Source of the DNA: Flavobacterium aeripolare
GTDB taxonomy: Bacteria > Bacteroidota > Bacteroidia > Flavobacteriales > Flavobacteriaceae
Assembly: GCF_013294025.1 (NCBI RefSeq)
Contig: NZ_JABSNL010000008.1
Coordinates: forward strand, 148,251 to 212,250
DNA length: 64,000 bases
Direction: 5' to 3'
The notes beneath the pieces are model-generated. The model made no database searches. It was not told the origin of the DNA and saw only the letters and a program-made list of their open reading frames with translations. Of the stretch, positions 1 through 8,252 are shown in pieces. Position 1 is the first letter of the stretch. Every line of letters begins with the position of its first letter. A program made the translations under genes and the position numbers.

Positions 1-1073
1 TTATCAAATACCTTTTTGCTGAGAACATAGGTCTTGTTTTTCAAGCAAAAAATGATGCTGAGTTAGAAGCTAAGTTAAATACAAATGGTATTTCTTTCTA
101 CAAACTAGGAACAGTTACAACTAACGCCAAAATAGAATTTAGTTCTTGTGCACTAGATATTGCACACTACAGAGATATTTGGTTCAAAACCTCTTTCTTA
201 CTAGATCAAAAACAATCTAAAAACGGAACAGCGCAAGCACGTTTTGACAATTATAAAAACCAAGCATTACAGTTTACTTTCCCTGCTCATTTTACAGGTA
301 AAAAACCAGTAATCAGCAGTGGTGAGCGACCAAAAGCGGCTATCATTCGTGAAAAAGGAAGTAACTCAGAACGTGAAATGGCAAATGCCATGTATTTAGC
401 CGGTTTTGATGTTAAAGACATTCACATGACCGATTTGATTTCTGGGCGTGAAAACTTAGAAGACGTTCAATTTATTGGTGCTGTTGGAGGTTTCTCTAAC
501 TCAGATGTATTGGGGTCAGCAAAAGGTTGGGCAGGAGCTTTCTTGTACAACGGAAAAGCAAAAACAGCCTTAGACAATTTCTTTAAAAGAGAAGATACTT
601 TATCTGTTGGGATTTGTAATGGTTGCCAACTGTTGATGGAATTAGAAAAAATAAATCCAGAACATGAAGTGCACGGAAAAATGCTGCATAATGATAGTAA
701 CAAACACGAGAGTATCTTTACATCGGTGACGATTCAAGAAAACAAATCGGTGATGCTATCAAGCCTTTCAGGAGCAACATTAGGAGTTTGGGTATCACAC
801 GGTGAAGGAAAATTTAATTTACCAGAGTCAGAAGCAAACTACAACATCGTAGGTAAATATGGCTACGACAGTTACCCTGCAAACCCAAATGGTTCTGACT
901 ACAACACGGCAATGCTATGTGACACAACAGGTCGTCACCTAGTGATGATGCCACATATTGAGCGTTCAACTTTTCAATGGAACTGGGCTAATTATCCAAA
1001 AGATAGAAACGATGAGGTTTCACCATGGCATGAAGCATTTGTTAATGCACGATTGTGGATTGAGAATAAATAA
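1..1073 (+). CDS. purL: Phosphoribosylformylglycinamidine synthase, C-terminal part (5' end outside window)
   Basis: The frame is open from the first bases and ends at the TAA before 1074, giving about 356 C-terminal residues of a protein normally near 1,200 residues. PurL makes FGAM from FGAR, glutamine and ATP in purine synthesis. The visible part covers the end of the synthase domain and the whole glutaminase (class I amidotransferase-like) domain. That domain starts near 'KPVISSGERPKAAIIREKG', has the nucleophile Cys in 'VGICNGCQLL' (codon 614-616), and the His and Glu of the triad in 'MMPHIERSTF' (about 954-962). The ATG at 378 is internal and not a start. A hairpin terminator follows at 1094. 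Family assignment is firm. Confidence 0.97.
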   Translation, partial: IKYLFAENIGLVFQAKNDAELEAKLNTNGISFYKLGTVTTNAKIEFSSCALDIAHYRDIWFKTSFLLDQKQSKNGTAQARFDNYKNQALQFTFPAHFTGKKPVISSGERPKAAIIREKGSNSEREMANAMYLAGFDVKDIHMTDLISGRENLEDVQFIGAVGGFSNSDVLGSAKGWAGAFLYNGKAKTALDNFFKREDTLSVGICNGCQLLMELEKINPEHEVHGKMLHNDSNKHESIFTSVTIQENKSVMLSSLSGATLGVWVSHGEGKFNLPESEANYNIVGKYGYDSYPANPNGSDYNTAMLCDTTGRHLVMMPHIERSTFQWNWANYPKDRNDEVSPWHEAFVNARLWIENK

Positions 1074-1093
1074 TTTTCTGTTTATACTATTCG

Positions 1094-1123
1094 AAAGCGC
1101 TCTTGAAAAAGAGCGCTTTTTTT
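1094..1123 (+). terminator. Rho-independent terminator after purL
   Basis: AAAGCGCTCTT and its complement AAGAGCGCTTT enclose a short loop and run into a T tract. It sits 20 bases after the purL stop. Confidence 0.85.
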
Positions 1124-1231
1124 ATGTTGCGAATTTATTTACAATTAATAATTATGATTTGAAGTTTAAATTGTACTTTAGATTGATGTGATAATGTAGT
1201 TATGCGTTATTGTAAAAAAATCGTAGTTAAA

Positions 1232-2221
1232 ATGAAAATAAATAAAACTTATCGAAGTTTATTAGATAAATCTATTAATTCAATGCTTTCTGCAATAGAA
1301 ATTTATAATAAACCAAATTTTTCATATCGGGAAGAAACTTTTGCAATACTTGCTGTTAATGCTTGGGAACTGATTTTAAAGGCATTTTTGTTAAAAAAAT
1401 ATAACTATAAAATTACTCACCTTTATGTAATGGATTTCGTTCTTAAACAAAACGGTGAAAAATCAGCGCGAAAAAAACCTAGACTAAACAGAGCCCAAAA
1501 TCCAATGACAATTGGAATATTTGAAACGATAAAAAAAATAGAGGAGAAAGGAATAAATTTAAGTTCAAATATTAAAAACAGCATTGAATCATTAGTTGAA
1601 CTGAGAGATAATGCAATTCATTTTCATAACGAAAAAGAAATTTCAAAAGAATTACAGGAGCTTGGCTTTGCTTGTATTAAAAATTATATGAATATTATCA
1701 AAGAATGGGAAGTTGACATTGATTTAAGTAAATATAATTTTTATCTCATGCCATTGGCCTACGTAGATTCGAAAGTAGATGTAAGCTCAATAACGACAGA
1801 TGAGGTAAAAAAATATATTGATTTTGTAAAAAATAAAGTTGATAACACAACTGACGATGATTATACAATTGCAATTTCCATCGATATTCAATTTAACAAA
1901 TCAAACAGTTTTGATTCAATAAATTTTCGTTACGCAGAAGATGGAATCCCTGTAAATCTATCAGAAGAGGATATTAGAAATAGATTTCCATTCGACACTA
2001 GAAAGTTGGTCGCAAACGCTAAAAAAAGATATTTAGATTTTAAACAAACTACATTATTTCACGATGCAATGCGACATATTAAATTAAACGAAAAACTATG
2101 TTACAATAGAAAATTAGATCCTGAAAATATTAAGTCTATGAACAAACCTTTTTATAGTGCCAATGTGTGGGCTGAATTAGACAAAACTTTTACAAAAAAA
2201 GGAAAAACAACAAACATATAA
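1232..2221 (+). CDS. DUF3644 / HEPN-type protein (possible RNase, stand-alone accessory gene)
   Basis: The product is 329 residues if it starts at the ATG at 1232; an in-frame ATG at 1202 would add 10 residues of unlikely sequence. The N-terminal 120 residues match the DUF3644 pattern as I recall it: 'NKPNFSYREETFAILAVNAW' followed by 'LILKAFLL'. It also carries 'ELRDNAIHFHN', an R-D-x3-H motif of the HEPN (Rx4-6H) type. HEPN proteins are often toxin or phage-defence ribonucleases; this role is inferred. The C-terminal half is Lys/Asp/Asn-rich and I do not recognise it. The gene stands alone, is more AT-rich than its neighbours and has no obvious partner antitoxin, so horizontal acquisition is plausible. 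Confidence 0.75.
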   Translation: MKINKTYRSLLDKSINSMLSAIEIYNKPNFSYREETFAILAVNAWELILKAFLLKKYNYKITHLYVMDFVLKQNGEKSARKKPRLNRAQNPMTIGIFETIKKIEEKGINLSSNIKNSIESLVELRDNAIHFHNEKEISKELQELGFACIKNYMNIIKEWEVDIDLSKYNFYLMPLAYVDSKVDVSSITTDEVKKYIDFVKNKVDNTTDDDYTIAISIDIQFNKSNSFDSINFRYAEDGIPVNLSEEDIRNRFPFDTRKLVANAKKRYLDFKQTTLFHDAMRHIKLNEKLCYNRKLDPENIKSMNKPFYSANVWAELDKTFTKKGKTTNI

Positions 2222-2415
2222 CAGCGGTTAGCAAAAATGGCAAAATATGTGGTAAATTCACGTTTTTTTATCGCAAGAACTTTTATAAAACCCGAAAGAT
2301 CGTGTTAAAAAAGCTCAATACTCCTTAAAGTCGCGACACGTCTTTAAAATAATAAAAAACCAAATTAAAATTTTTCTTTGTAAAATAGTCTATAATCTTG
2401 AAGACACCAATCGTT

Positions 2416-2931
2416 ATGAAAAAATCTAATAATAGTTTAATTGTACCATTAATTTTAGTCTTAATTACAATGTATAGCTGTCAGAACAACACTAAAATAA
2501 ATAGTCAAAAAACAACCATTTCAGCTGCAACCAATGAGTTAAAAGAGCTAAAAAGAACTAAAATCGACAGTAACACCATTCAAAAAACAACGAATCGTAT
2601 TAATATTGTTGCAAAAATATTAACTACATCACCATCATTTATTGACAAAACAAAAGGATTAAACGAAGCTATAATAAAAAACGGAGGAACTTCATATGGT
2701 TATACCTTAGAAGGAAGTCCTTCTCCGGAAAAAGATACTGCAAATAGTTTTTCAAGAACTTATGACTTTAGCCTACATGAAAGCTATACTGATCATATAA
2801 CAATAATTGCAAAATATACTTTTGACCCATTGCAACAAAAACTCTATATCTACGACACAGCTCAAGACAGTTTAAATCCAATTCCCTTTGACAAAAAATT
2901 GTTATTAGAATTAAATAAGTCCAAAAAATAA
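2416..2931 (+). CDS. Hypothetical lipoprotein
   Basis: The product is 171 residues from the ATG at 2416; an in-frame TTG at 2398 would add six residues before the signal peptide. The N-terminus is a hydrophobic signal segment ending in 'MYSC', a weak but plausible lipobox, followed by a Lys/Asn/Thr-rich linker. The rest shows no family I recognise; a motif 'GTSYGYTLEGSPSPEKD' lies near the middle. It converges on the DUF4920 gene with a shared hairpin between them. Likely envelope-attached; function unknown. Confidence 0.65.
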   Translation: MKKSNNSLIVPLILVLITMYSCQNNTKINSQKTTISAATNELKELKRTKIDSNTIQKTTNRINIVAKILTTSPSFIDKTKGLNEAIIKNGGTSYGYTLEGSPSPEKDTANSFSRTYDFSLHESYTDHITIIAKYTFDPLQQKLYIYDTAQDSLNPIPFDKKLLLELNKSKK

Positions 2932-2955
2932 TCCATTAAAGTAGCTCCTTCATAC

Positions 2956-2984
2956 AAAAGGCGCTTCCTTCGAGAAGCGCCTTT
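2956..2984. terminator. Bidirectional terminator hairpin
   Basis: AAAAGGCGCTTC and GAAGCGCCTTT pair around a short loop between two convergent genes. The T run is short, so termination strength is uncertain. Confidence 0.6.
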
Positions 2985-3029
2985 CATTATTATATAAAGC
3001 TTTTGTTTAAAACTGAAAGTGGAGCTTTA

Positions 3030-3521
3030 TTATTTCCCAATTAAAACGCCATCAGCCAGTAGTGAATACTTTGTTTTTGGTGCAATTATACTATCAATAG
3101 CTGCTTGTGATTTACCACCATCTTTAGCATAATGTTTTAGGTCTTCAATAGACTCAACACTCACGTAGGCTTTTCCACTGATGATTACCTCTTCATTTTT
3201 AGAATCTGTAGGGACAAAAAAAGCATAATCTTTAAATTTCACAAACACTTCCTTATTTTCTGGTAAATCCAAATTCATCCAGCAGCCTTTTTCTTTGCAT
3301 ACTGCCTTAATATTTGATTTAAACTTAACAGCGACAGTATCTCCTTGAGATAATTTCTCATAAGTAGCGAGTACATCTTCCTTAGATAACGCATCATCTG
3401 TTGAGATACTATCCCCAAAGCTAGCATAAGCCATATCAGATTTCATCGTAAGTTCTTTTTCTTCCTTTTTACAACTTGCTAACACTAGGATACAAGACGC
3501 AATTAAAAACGTTTTTTTCAT
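3030..3521 (-). CDS. DUF4920 domain lipoprotein
   Basis: The product is 163 residues. The signal peptide 'MKKTFLIASCILVLASC' ends in a clear lipobox (LASC), so the protein is probably anchored in an envelope membrane. The remainder matches DUF4920 as I recall it: 'ASFGDSISTDDALS', then 'CKEKGCWMNLDLPENKEVFV' and 'IISGKAYVSVESIEDLKHYA'. The Cys pair in CKEKGCW suggests metal or disulfide chemistry, but no function is established that I know of. A TAnnTTTG box lies 34 bases upstream. Confidence 0.85.
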   Translation of the reverse strand: MKKTFLIASCILVLASCKKEEKELTMKSDMAYASFGDSISTDDALSKEDVLATYEKLSQGDTVAVKFKSNIKAVCKEKGCWMNLDLPENKEVFVKFKDYAFFVPTDSKNEEVIISGKAYVSVESIEDLKHYAKDGGKSQAAIDSIIAPKTKYSLLADGVLIGK

Positions 3522-3555
3522 TGTTATTTACTTTGGTTGGTTTAATAGGTAGAAT

Positions 3556-3563
3556 CAAAAATA
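3556..3563 (-). promoter_or_regulatory. Promoter -7 box (TAnnTTTG) for the DUF4920 gene
   Basis: TATTTTTG on the minus strand, an exact match to the Bacteroidota -7 consensus, 34 bases before the ATG. No convincing -33 TTG was identified. Confidence 0.45.
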
Positions 3564-3995
3564 GGTAGAAAAATAAAACCATAATAAAAAAAAACACTTT
3601 TTTTATCTGAGCAGACATTCATAACACGCTTGAAATTTTGCGCTAGCCTATTGAAAGTTTAGCTAGAAAAATATCAAGTAGATTCATTTTGCATCACATT
3701 GTAGCGAGTAGCACAGATAAAATCATCTTTTATTTTACTATTAGTTAAGCATTCAACAAGTAAAGACAGTTACTATTTTCAAGCTAATAGCGTACCGTTT
3801 GTAAAGTTCAATACGTAGAAAATCTATGTAATTTTAGAACAGAAAACTAAAAACCCGCTTTGACTCAAGAGCTAATTTTATTTATGATTTCCCAAATATT
3901 ACAAATGTACTTTAGCTGGAAAACTACTCTAAAAACCCCCACTAAGACAGCATATGGAACGAAATAAAATTTACCAAAATGTAATTATATTTTCA
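3564..3995. other. Intergenic stretch with nothing recognisable
   Basis: About 430 AT-rich bases between the divergent DUF4920 and GAF-kinase genes. I see no open frame with family signal, no repeat shared with the other intergenic elements and no strong hairpin. Confidence 0.5.
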
Positions 3996-4003
3996 TAATT
4001 TTG
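3996..4003 (+). promoter_or_regulatory. Promoter -7 box next to the GAF kinase start
   Basis: TAATTTTG ends 6 bases before the ATG at 4010. If used, the transcript would have almost no leader. Confidence 0.4.
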
Positions 4004-4009
4004 TAGCGT

Positions 4010-5371
4010 ATGAATTTGGAAAACAACCTATTTACTGATAGAGAGGCGCAACGAGTAAAAGCGCTAGAATCCTATAACATTTTAGACTCATTAACTGAGA
4101 AAGATTACGATGACATTACTTTGATGGCATCAATTATATGCGATGTTCCTATCGCTTTAGTAAGCTTTGTAGACAAGGACCGCCAATGGTTCAAATCTAA
4201 TTTAGGCTTGAATACTAAGAGCACTCCACGCATTGATTCCTTTTGCAGCCATGCGATTGAGGCAATTGACGAACCTTTTATTATCACAGATAGTCGAAAT
4301 GACAGTCGTTTTAAAGAAAACCCCTTAGTTCTGGGTGATCCCAATATTGTATTTTATGCAGGAATACCTATTGTAACAGAAGATGGTTTAGGCTTGGGAA
4401 CGGTATGTATTATTGACAATAAACCTAGAGAACTAACTGAGAAACAACTCGCCGCTTTAAAGATGCTTTCTAACCAAGCAATGAACTTGCTACAGCTTAG
4501 AAAAGTAAATAGTGATTTACAGCAAGCGCGATTAGCGTTAGAAATCCAAAATCAAAAACTAGAAGTTTATAACAAGGATTTAGAGCTTTTAATTGACAAA
4601 AACCTCTCTGATAGAACTAGAGAAATAGCTGAACAGAATATCACACTTGCGACTATGAATAAAGAGCTCGAAGCATTCAATTACATTTCGAGTCACGATT
4701 TACAAGAACCCTTGCGCAAAATCCAATTTTTCAGTTCGATAATAATCGATAAAGAATTGCATTTGCTTTCAGATAAAGGTAAAAATTATTTGTTACGAAT
4801 AGGCAAGTCAGCTGATAGAATGAGTATGTTAATCAAAGACCTCCTCGCCTATTCACGTACAACAACTACCGAAAAAACGTTTGAAAAAGTACCTCTAAAT
4901 AAATTAATCGAAGATATTAAATACGACTTACAAGAGGAAATAGTAGAAAAAGGCGCCGTAATAGTCTTCAAAGATACTATCGAAGTAAAAATGATTACGT
5001 TTCAGTTTAGGCAACTACTACACAATATATTGTCTAACTCTTTAAAATTTTCAAATCCCGCTACAGCACCTCATATTATATTTGAATGTGTGCTTGACAG
5101 CGCTATTTCTTTTCGAAAACCAATTTTAGATCAAAGCAAGTCCTATTACTATTTAAAAATTACTGACAACGGAATTGGGTTTGACAACAAATATAAAGAC
5201 AAGATTTTTGAACTTTTTCAACGATTAGGTGCTCAAGAAATGCAAATGGGTACAGGGATAGGTCTAGCGATAGTAAAAAAGATTGTTGAAAATCACAATG
5301 GTTTTATCGAAGCAGAAAGTAGTGAGAATATTGGAACAACATTGCACATATACATACCAGAAATAGCTTAG
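4010..5371 (+). CDS. GAF-domain sensor histidine kinase (cytosolic)
   Basis: The product is 453 residues with no signal peptide or membrane segment. The order is a GAF domain (about residues 25-165, with 'VSFVDKDRQWFKS' and 'FYAGIPIV'), a coiled-coil linker (about 165-215), a HisKA dimerisation domain whose phospho-accepting His is in 'YISSHDLQEPLRK' (near residue 229), and a HATPase domain with an N box 'LSNSLKF', 'DNGIGFD' and 'GTGIGLAIVKKIV'. It should bind a soluble ligand or sense redox state and then phosphorylate a response regulator. No regulator gene is adjacent, so it is an orphan kinase here. Kinase assignment is firm; the signal is unknown. Confidence 0.92.
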   Translation: MNLENNLFTDREAQRVKALESYNILDSLTEKDYDDITLMASIICDVPIALVSFVDKDRQWFKSNLGLNTKSTPRIDSFCSHAIEAIDEPFIITDSRNDSRFKENPLVLGDPNIVFYAGIPIVTEDGLGLGTVCIIDNKPRELTEKQLAALKMLSNQAMNLLQLRKVNSDLQQARLALEIQNQKLEVYNKDLELLIDKNLSDRTREIAEQNITLATMNKELEAFNYISSHDLQEPLRKIQFFSSIIIDKELHLLSDKGKNYLLRIGKSADRMSMLIKDLLAYSRTTTTEKTFEKVPLNKLIEDIKYDLQEEIVEKGAVIVFKDTIEVKMITFQFRQLLHNILSNSLKFSNPATAPHIIFECVLDSAISFRKPILDQSKSYYYLKITDNGIGFDNKYKDKIFELFQRLGAQEMQMGTGIGLAIVKKIVENHNGFIEAESSENIGTTLHIYIPEIA

Positions 5372-5607
5372 TCAGGCACCTTTGAGCCTTCATATTGTTT
5401 TATTACAGCATTTAATAGTGTTGTAGAACGCTTTCTTTATAAAAGAAATGCACAGTTTAGTCTAGTTTTTGACTAAAAAATCACAATAAAGAAAACGTTT
5501 TCGTAAAATGCCTGCAAATTTGGCAAATTTTTCTATTTAATTTTTGATTTTATATAAATACAATTAATTTTTATTTAATTTGCGTCACAATCCTATACTA
5601 TTATATA

Positions 5608-7383
5608 ATGACTCAAATTACAAGACTTTTTGATTTTCCTTATTATCAACAAGATAAATATACTTCAATTCCAGATGCATTAGTCAGTAAAGTTGACGGC
5701 GTTTGGGTGAAGACCTCAACACAAGAATATATAGCTAAAGCCAATACAATATCAAGAGCCTTATTAAAAATGGGGATCAATAAAGGTGATAAAATTGCAA
5801 TTATATCTTCTACAAATAGAACAGAATGGAATATTATTGATATAGGTGTACTACAAACGGGTGCACAGACTGTACCAATATACCCTACTATATCTGAGCA
5901 GGATTACGAATACATATTAAATCATTCAGAGGCTTCTTACTGCTTTGTTTCAGATAAAGAAGTGCTTGATAAAGTAAATATGATTAAGGACAAAACAGCT
6001 AACCTGAAAGAGGTTTTTAGTTTTGACATGATTCCTGGTTGTAAAAATTGGAATGATTTGCTTACGCTAGGTGCTGACGAAAGTAACCAGAGCGACGTAG
6101 ATGCGCGCAAAGCCACGGTAAAAACCGATGACTTAGCGACTATTATCTATACATCTGGAACTACAGGACGTCCTAAGGGAGTAATGTTGTCTCATAAAAA
6201 CATTGTATCTGACGTATTAAATAGTGCTGAAAGAATTCCGTTTGAAGCAGGAAACAGTGTGGCATTAAGCTTTTTGCCTGTATGCCATATTTTTGAACGT
6301 ATGATCCTTTATCTATACCAGTATTATGGAGTGTCTATTTACTTTGGAGAATCAATAGAAAAAATTAGCGATAACTTAAAGGAAGTAAAACCTACAGTAA
6401 TTACAGCTGTTCCTAGATTATTAGAAAAAGTGTATGATAAGATCTACGCTAAAGGAACAGAACTTACCGGTATAAAAAAGAAACTATTTTTCTGGGCGAT
6501 AGACCTAGGATTGCGATATGAACCTTACGGAGCAAATGGCGCTTGGTACGAGTTCCAACTAAAGATTGCTAGAAAATTGATTTTCAGCAAATGGAAAGAA
6601 GGATTAGGCGGCAAATTAGAATTGATGGTTTCAGGAAGTGCGGCTTTACAAACAAGGTTATCTCGCATTTTTGCTGCGGCAGAAATTCCAGTAATGGAAG
6701 GATATGGCCTAACCGAGACTTCTCCTGTAATCTCAGTAAACGATTTGAGAAATAAAGGGTTTAGAGTAGGAACAGTAGGTAAACTAATCAATGAGGTAGA
6801 GGTTAAAATCGCTGAAGATGGCGAAATCCTTTGTAAAGGACCTAATGTAATGATGGGGTACTTTAAAGATGAGAAATTAACTAATGAAGTAATTGTTAAC
6901 GGTTATTTTCACACTGGTGATATAGGTGAATTTGACAAAGATGGCTTCCTTAAAATTACCGATCGTAAAAAAGAGATGTTCAAAACATCAGGTGGAAAAT
7001 ACATTGCACCTCAAATTATTGAGAACTTGATGAAACAATCGCGTTTTATCGAACAGATAATGGTGATTGGTGAAGGGCAAAAAATGCCGGCTGCTTTAAT
7101 CCAACCTAATTTTGATTTTGTTAAAGAGTGGGCTGCTATACATAAATTTGACATAGGAACCACCAATGCAGCTATCGTAAACAACGATCAGGTGATCAAA
7201 CGCATCCAGGAAGAAATTGACCAAATCAACACTAAATTTGGACATTGGGAACAAATAAAGCGCTTTGAATTAACACCAGATGTGTGGTCTATCGAAGGAG
7301 GACACTTAACACCTACTTTAAAATTGAAACGAAAAATCATTTTAAAGAATTACGATAATTTATACCAAAAAATTTATAACTAA
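5608..7383 (+). CDS. fadD: Long-chain fatty acid--CoA ligase (AMP-forming)
   Basis: The product is 591 residues, usual for the bacterial long-chain acyl-CoA synthetase group. It activates fatty acids with ATP and CoA through an acyl-adenylate. The P-loop signature 'YTSGTTGRPKG' lies near residue 185, 'GYGLTETSPV' gives the second adenylate motif, and the C-terminal hinge with the catalytic Lys is in 'TDRKKEMFKTSGGKYIAP'. It heads the fatty-acid degradation cluster: a MarR regulator, FadB-like, FadA-like and acyl-CoA dehydrogenase genes follow in the same direction. A terminator after it shows it is a separate transcription unit. The symbol is used by function, not by orthology to the E. coli gene. 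Confidence 0.93.
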   Translation: MTQITRLFDFPYYQQDKYTSIPDALVSKVDGVWVKTSTQEYIAKANTISRALLKMGINKGDKIAIISSTNRTEWNIIDIGVLQTGAQTVPIYPTISEQDYEYILNHSEASYCFVSDKEVLDKVNMIKDKTANLKEVFSFDMIPGCKNWNDLLTLGADESNQSDVDARKATVKTDDLATIIYTSGTTGRPKGVMLSHKNIVSDVLNSAERIPFEAGNSVALSFLPVCHIFERMILYLYQYYGVSIYFGESIEKISDNLKEVKPTVITAVPRLLEKVYDKIYAKGTELTGIKKKLFFWAIDLGLRYEPYGANGAWYEFQLKIARKLIFSKWKEGLGGKLELMVSGSAALQTRLSRIFAAAEIPVMEGYGLTETSPVISVNDLRNKGFRVGTVGKLINEVEVKIAEDGEILCKGPNVMMGYFKDEKLTNEVIVNGYFHTGDIGEFDKDGFLKITDRKKEMFKTSGGKYIAPQIIENLMKQSRFIEQIMVIGEGQKMPAALIQPNFDFVKEWAAIHKFDIGTTNAAIVNNDQVIKRIQEEIDQINTKFGHWEQIKRFELTPDVWSIEGGHLTPTLKLKRKIILKNYDNLYQKIYN

Positions 7384-7400
7384 CCACAACCAAATGAGAG

Positions 7401-7431
7401 ACCACGAATTAATTTTCGTGGTTTTTTTTTG
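7401..7431 (+). terminator. Terminator after the acyl-CoA ligase
   Basis: ACCACGAAT/ATTTTCGTGGT hairpin followed by a run of nine or more T. Confidence 0.9.
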
Positions 7432-7633
7432 TCGAAAAATTAAAATTATTATTGACGATAATTTAACGATAAGGTAAAACCAAAGCTTTAATTTAGTTCG
7501 AAAATGAATTCGTCTTGTTTCAAGTCATTGTTACGCCAGTTTATATTCTAAAAAAAAAGGGAAGACTGATTTTTTTTTAAAATCTCCTGTTAAAAAAAGT
7601 GATTTTATTATGCGTGCATAGTATATTTTTTTG

Positions 7634-7641
7634 TATATTTG
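7634..7641 (+). promoter_or_regulatory. Promoter -7 box for the MarR-led operon
   Basis: TATATTTG, exact TAnnTTTG, 18 bases before the ATG at 7660. It overlaps the in-frame TTG at 7639, which argues against that TTG being the start. Confidence 0.55.
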
Positions 7642-7659
7642 AAATCGATTGCGAGAGAT

Positions 7660-8142
7660 ATGAAAGACAAAACTATAGATTACATACTGAGAGCCACTTG
7701 GCAAGCCGTTGCTAGAATGTACAATGAAGAAGCTTCTAAGTACGATGCTAGCATGGCAACCGGATTTGCTCTTTTAAGTATTGACAAAGAAGGAGGTACA
7801 CCATCTACGGCATTAGGTCCAAAAATGGGAATGGAAGCAACTAGCTTGACACGTACTCTAAAATCTATGGAAGACAAAGGCTTAATCATAAGAAAGAAAA
7901 ATCCTGAAGACGGCCGCGGTGTATTAATCTACCTTACACCATTTGGTAGAGAAAAAAGAGACCTGTCTAAGAACACAGTACTCAAATTTAATGAGGCAGT
8001 AAGAGCAAACATATCAGATGAGAAGTTACAGCATTTTGCTGAAGTCGCTGATGTAATTAACGAGCTAATTGCCGAAAAAAGCATCTTTACTACAAGTAGC
8101 GAAGCCGAGCAAGAAGAAGCATTAAAAATTGAACAACGATAG
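7660..8142 (+). CDS. MarR-family transcriptional regulator
   Basis: The product is 160 residues from the ATG at 7660. It has the MarR winged-helix layout: an N-terminal helix 'DYILRATWQAVARMYNEEA', a recognition region 'GMEATSLTRTLKSMEDKGL' and a wing 'RKKNPEDGRGVLIYLTPFG'. MarR proteins are small dimers that bind palindromic operators and release them on ligand binding. Because it sits immediately upstream of fadB-like, fadA-like and acyl-CoA dehydrogenase genes, it probably controls this beta-oxidation operon in response to an acyl-CoA or fatty acid. This is inference from position. The very acidic C-terminal tail is atypical but short. Confidence 0.9.
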   Translation: MKDKTIDYILRATWQAVARMYNEEASKYDASMATGFALLSIDKEGGTPSTALGPKMGMEATSLTRTLKSMEDKGLIIRKKNPEDGRGVLIYLTPFGREKRDLSKNTVLKFNEAVRANISDEKLQHFAEVADVINELIAEKSIFTTSSEAEQEEALKIEQR

Positions 8143-8252
8143 TCTTAATTGTCGTTGCATTTACACATAACAATAAACGCGTACTACTTTATACTTTTTA
8201 AATAAGAGCTACAAGCAGTACCATTCTAATAAAAAACAAATAAAAACTACGT

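Noticed and set aside
467..703. 78-codon minus-strand frame inside purL
   Set aside because: It is opposite a strongly conserved coding region and has no family signal; a shadow frame.
958..1191. 77-codon plus-strand frame overlapping the purL end and running through its terminator
   Set aside because: It overlaps purL out of frame and crosses a hairpin terminator; not a plausible gene.
1202..1231. Earlier ATG for the DUF3644 gene
   Set aside because: The ten added residues have no family match; ATG at 1232 gives the usual start.
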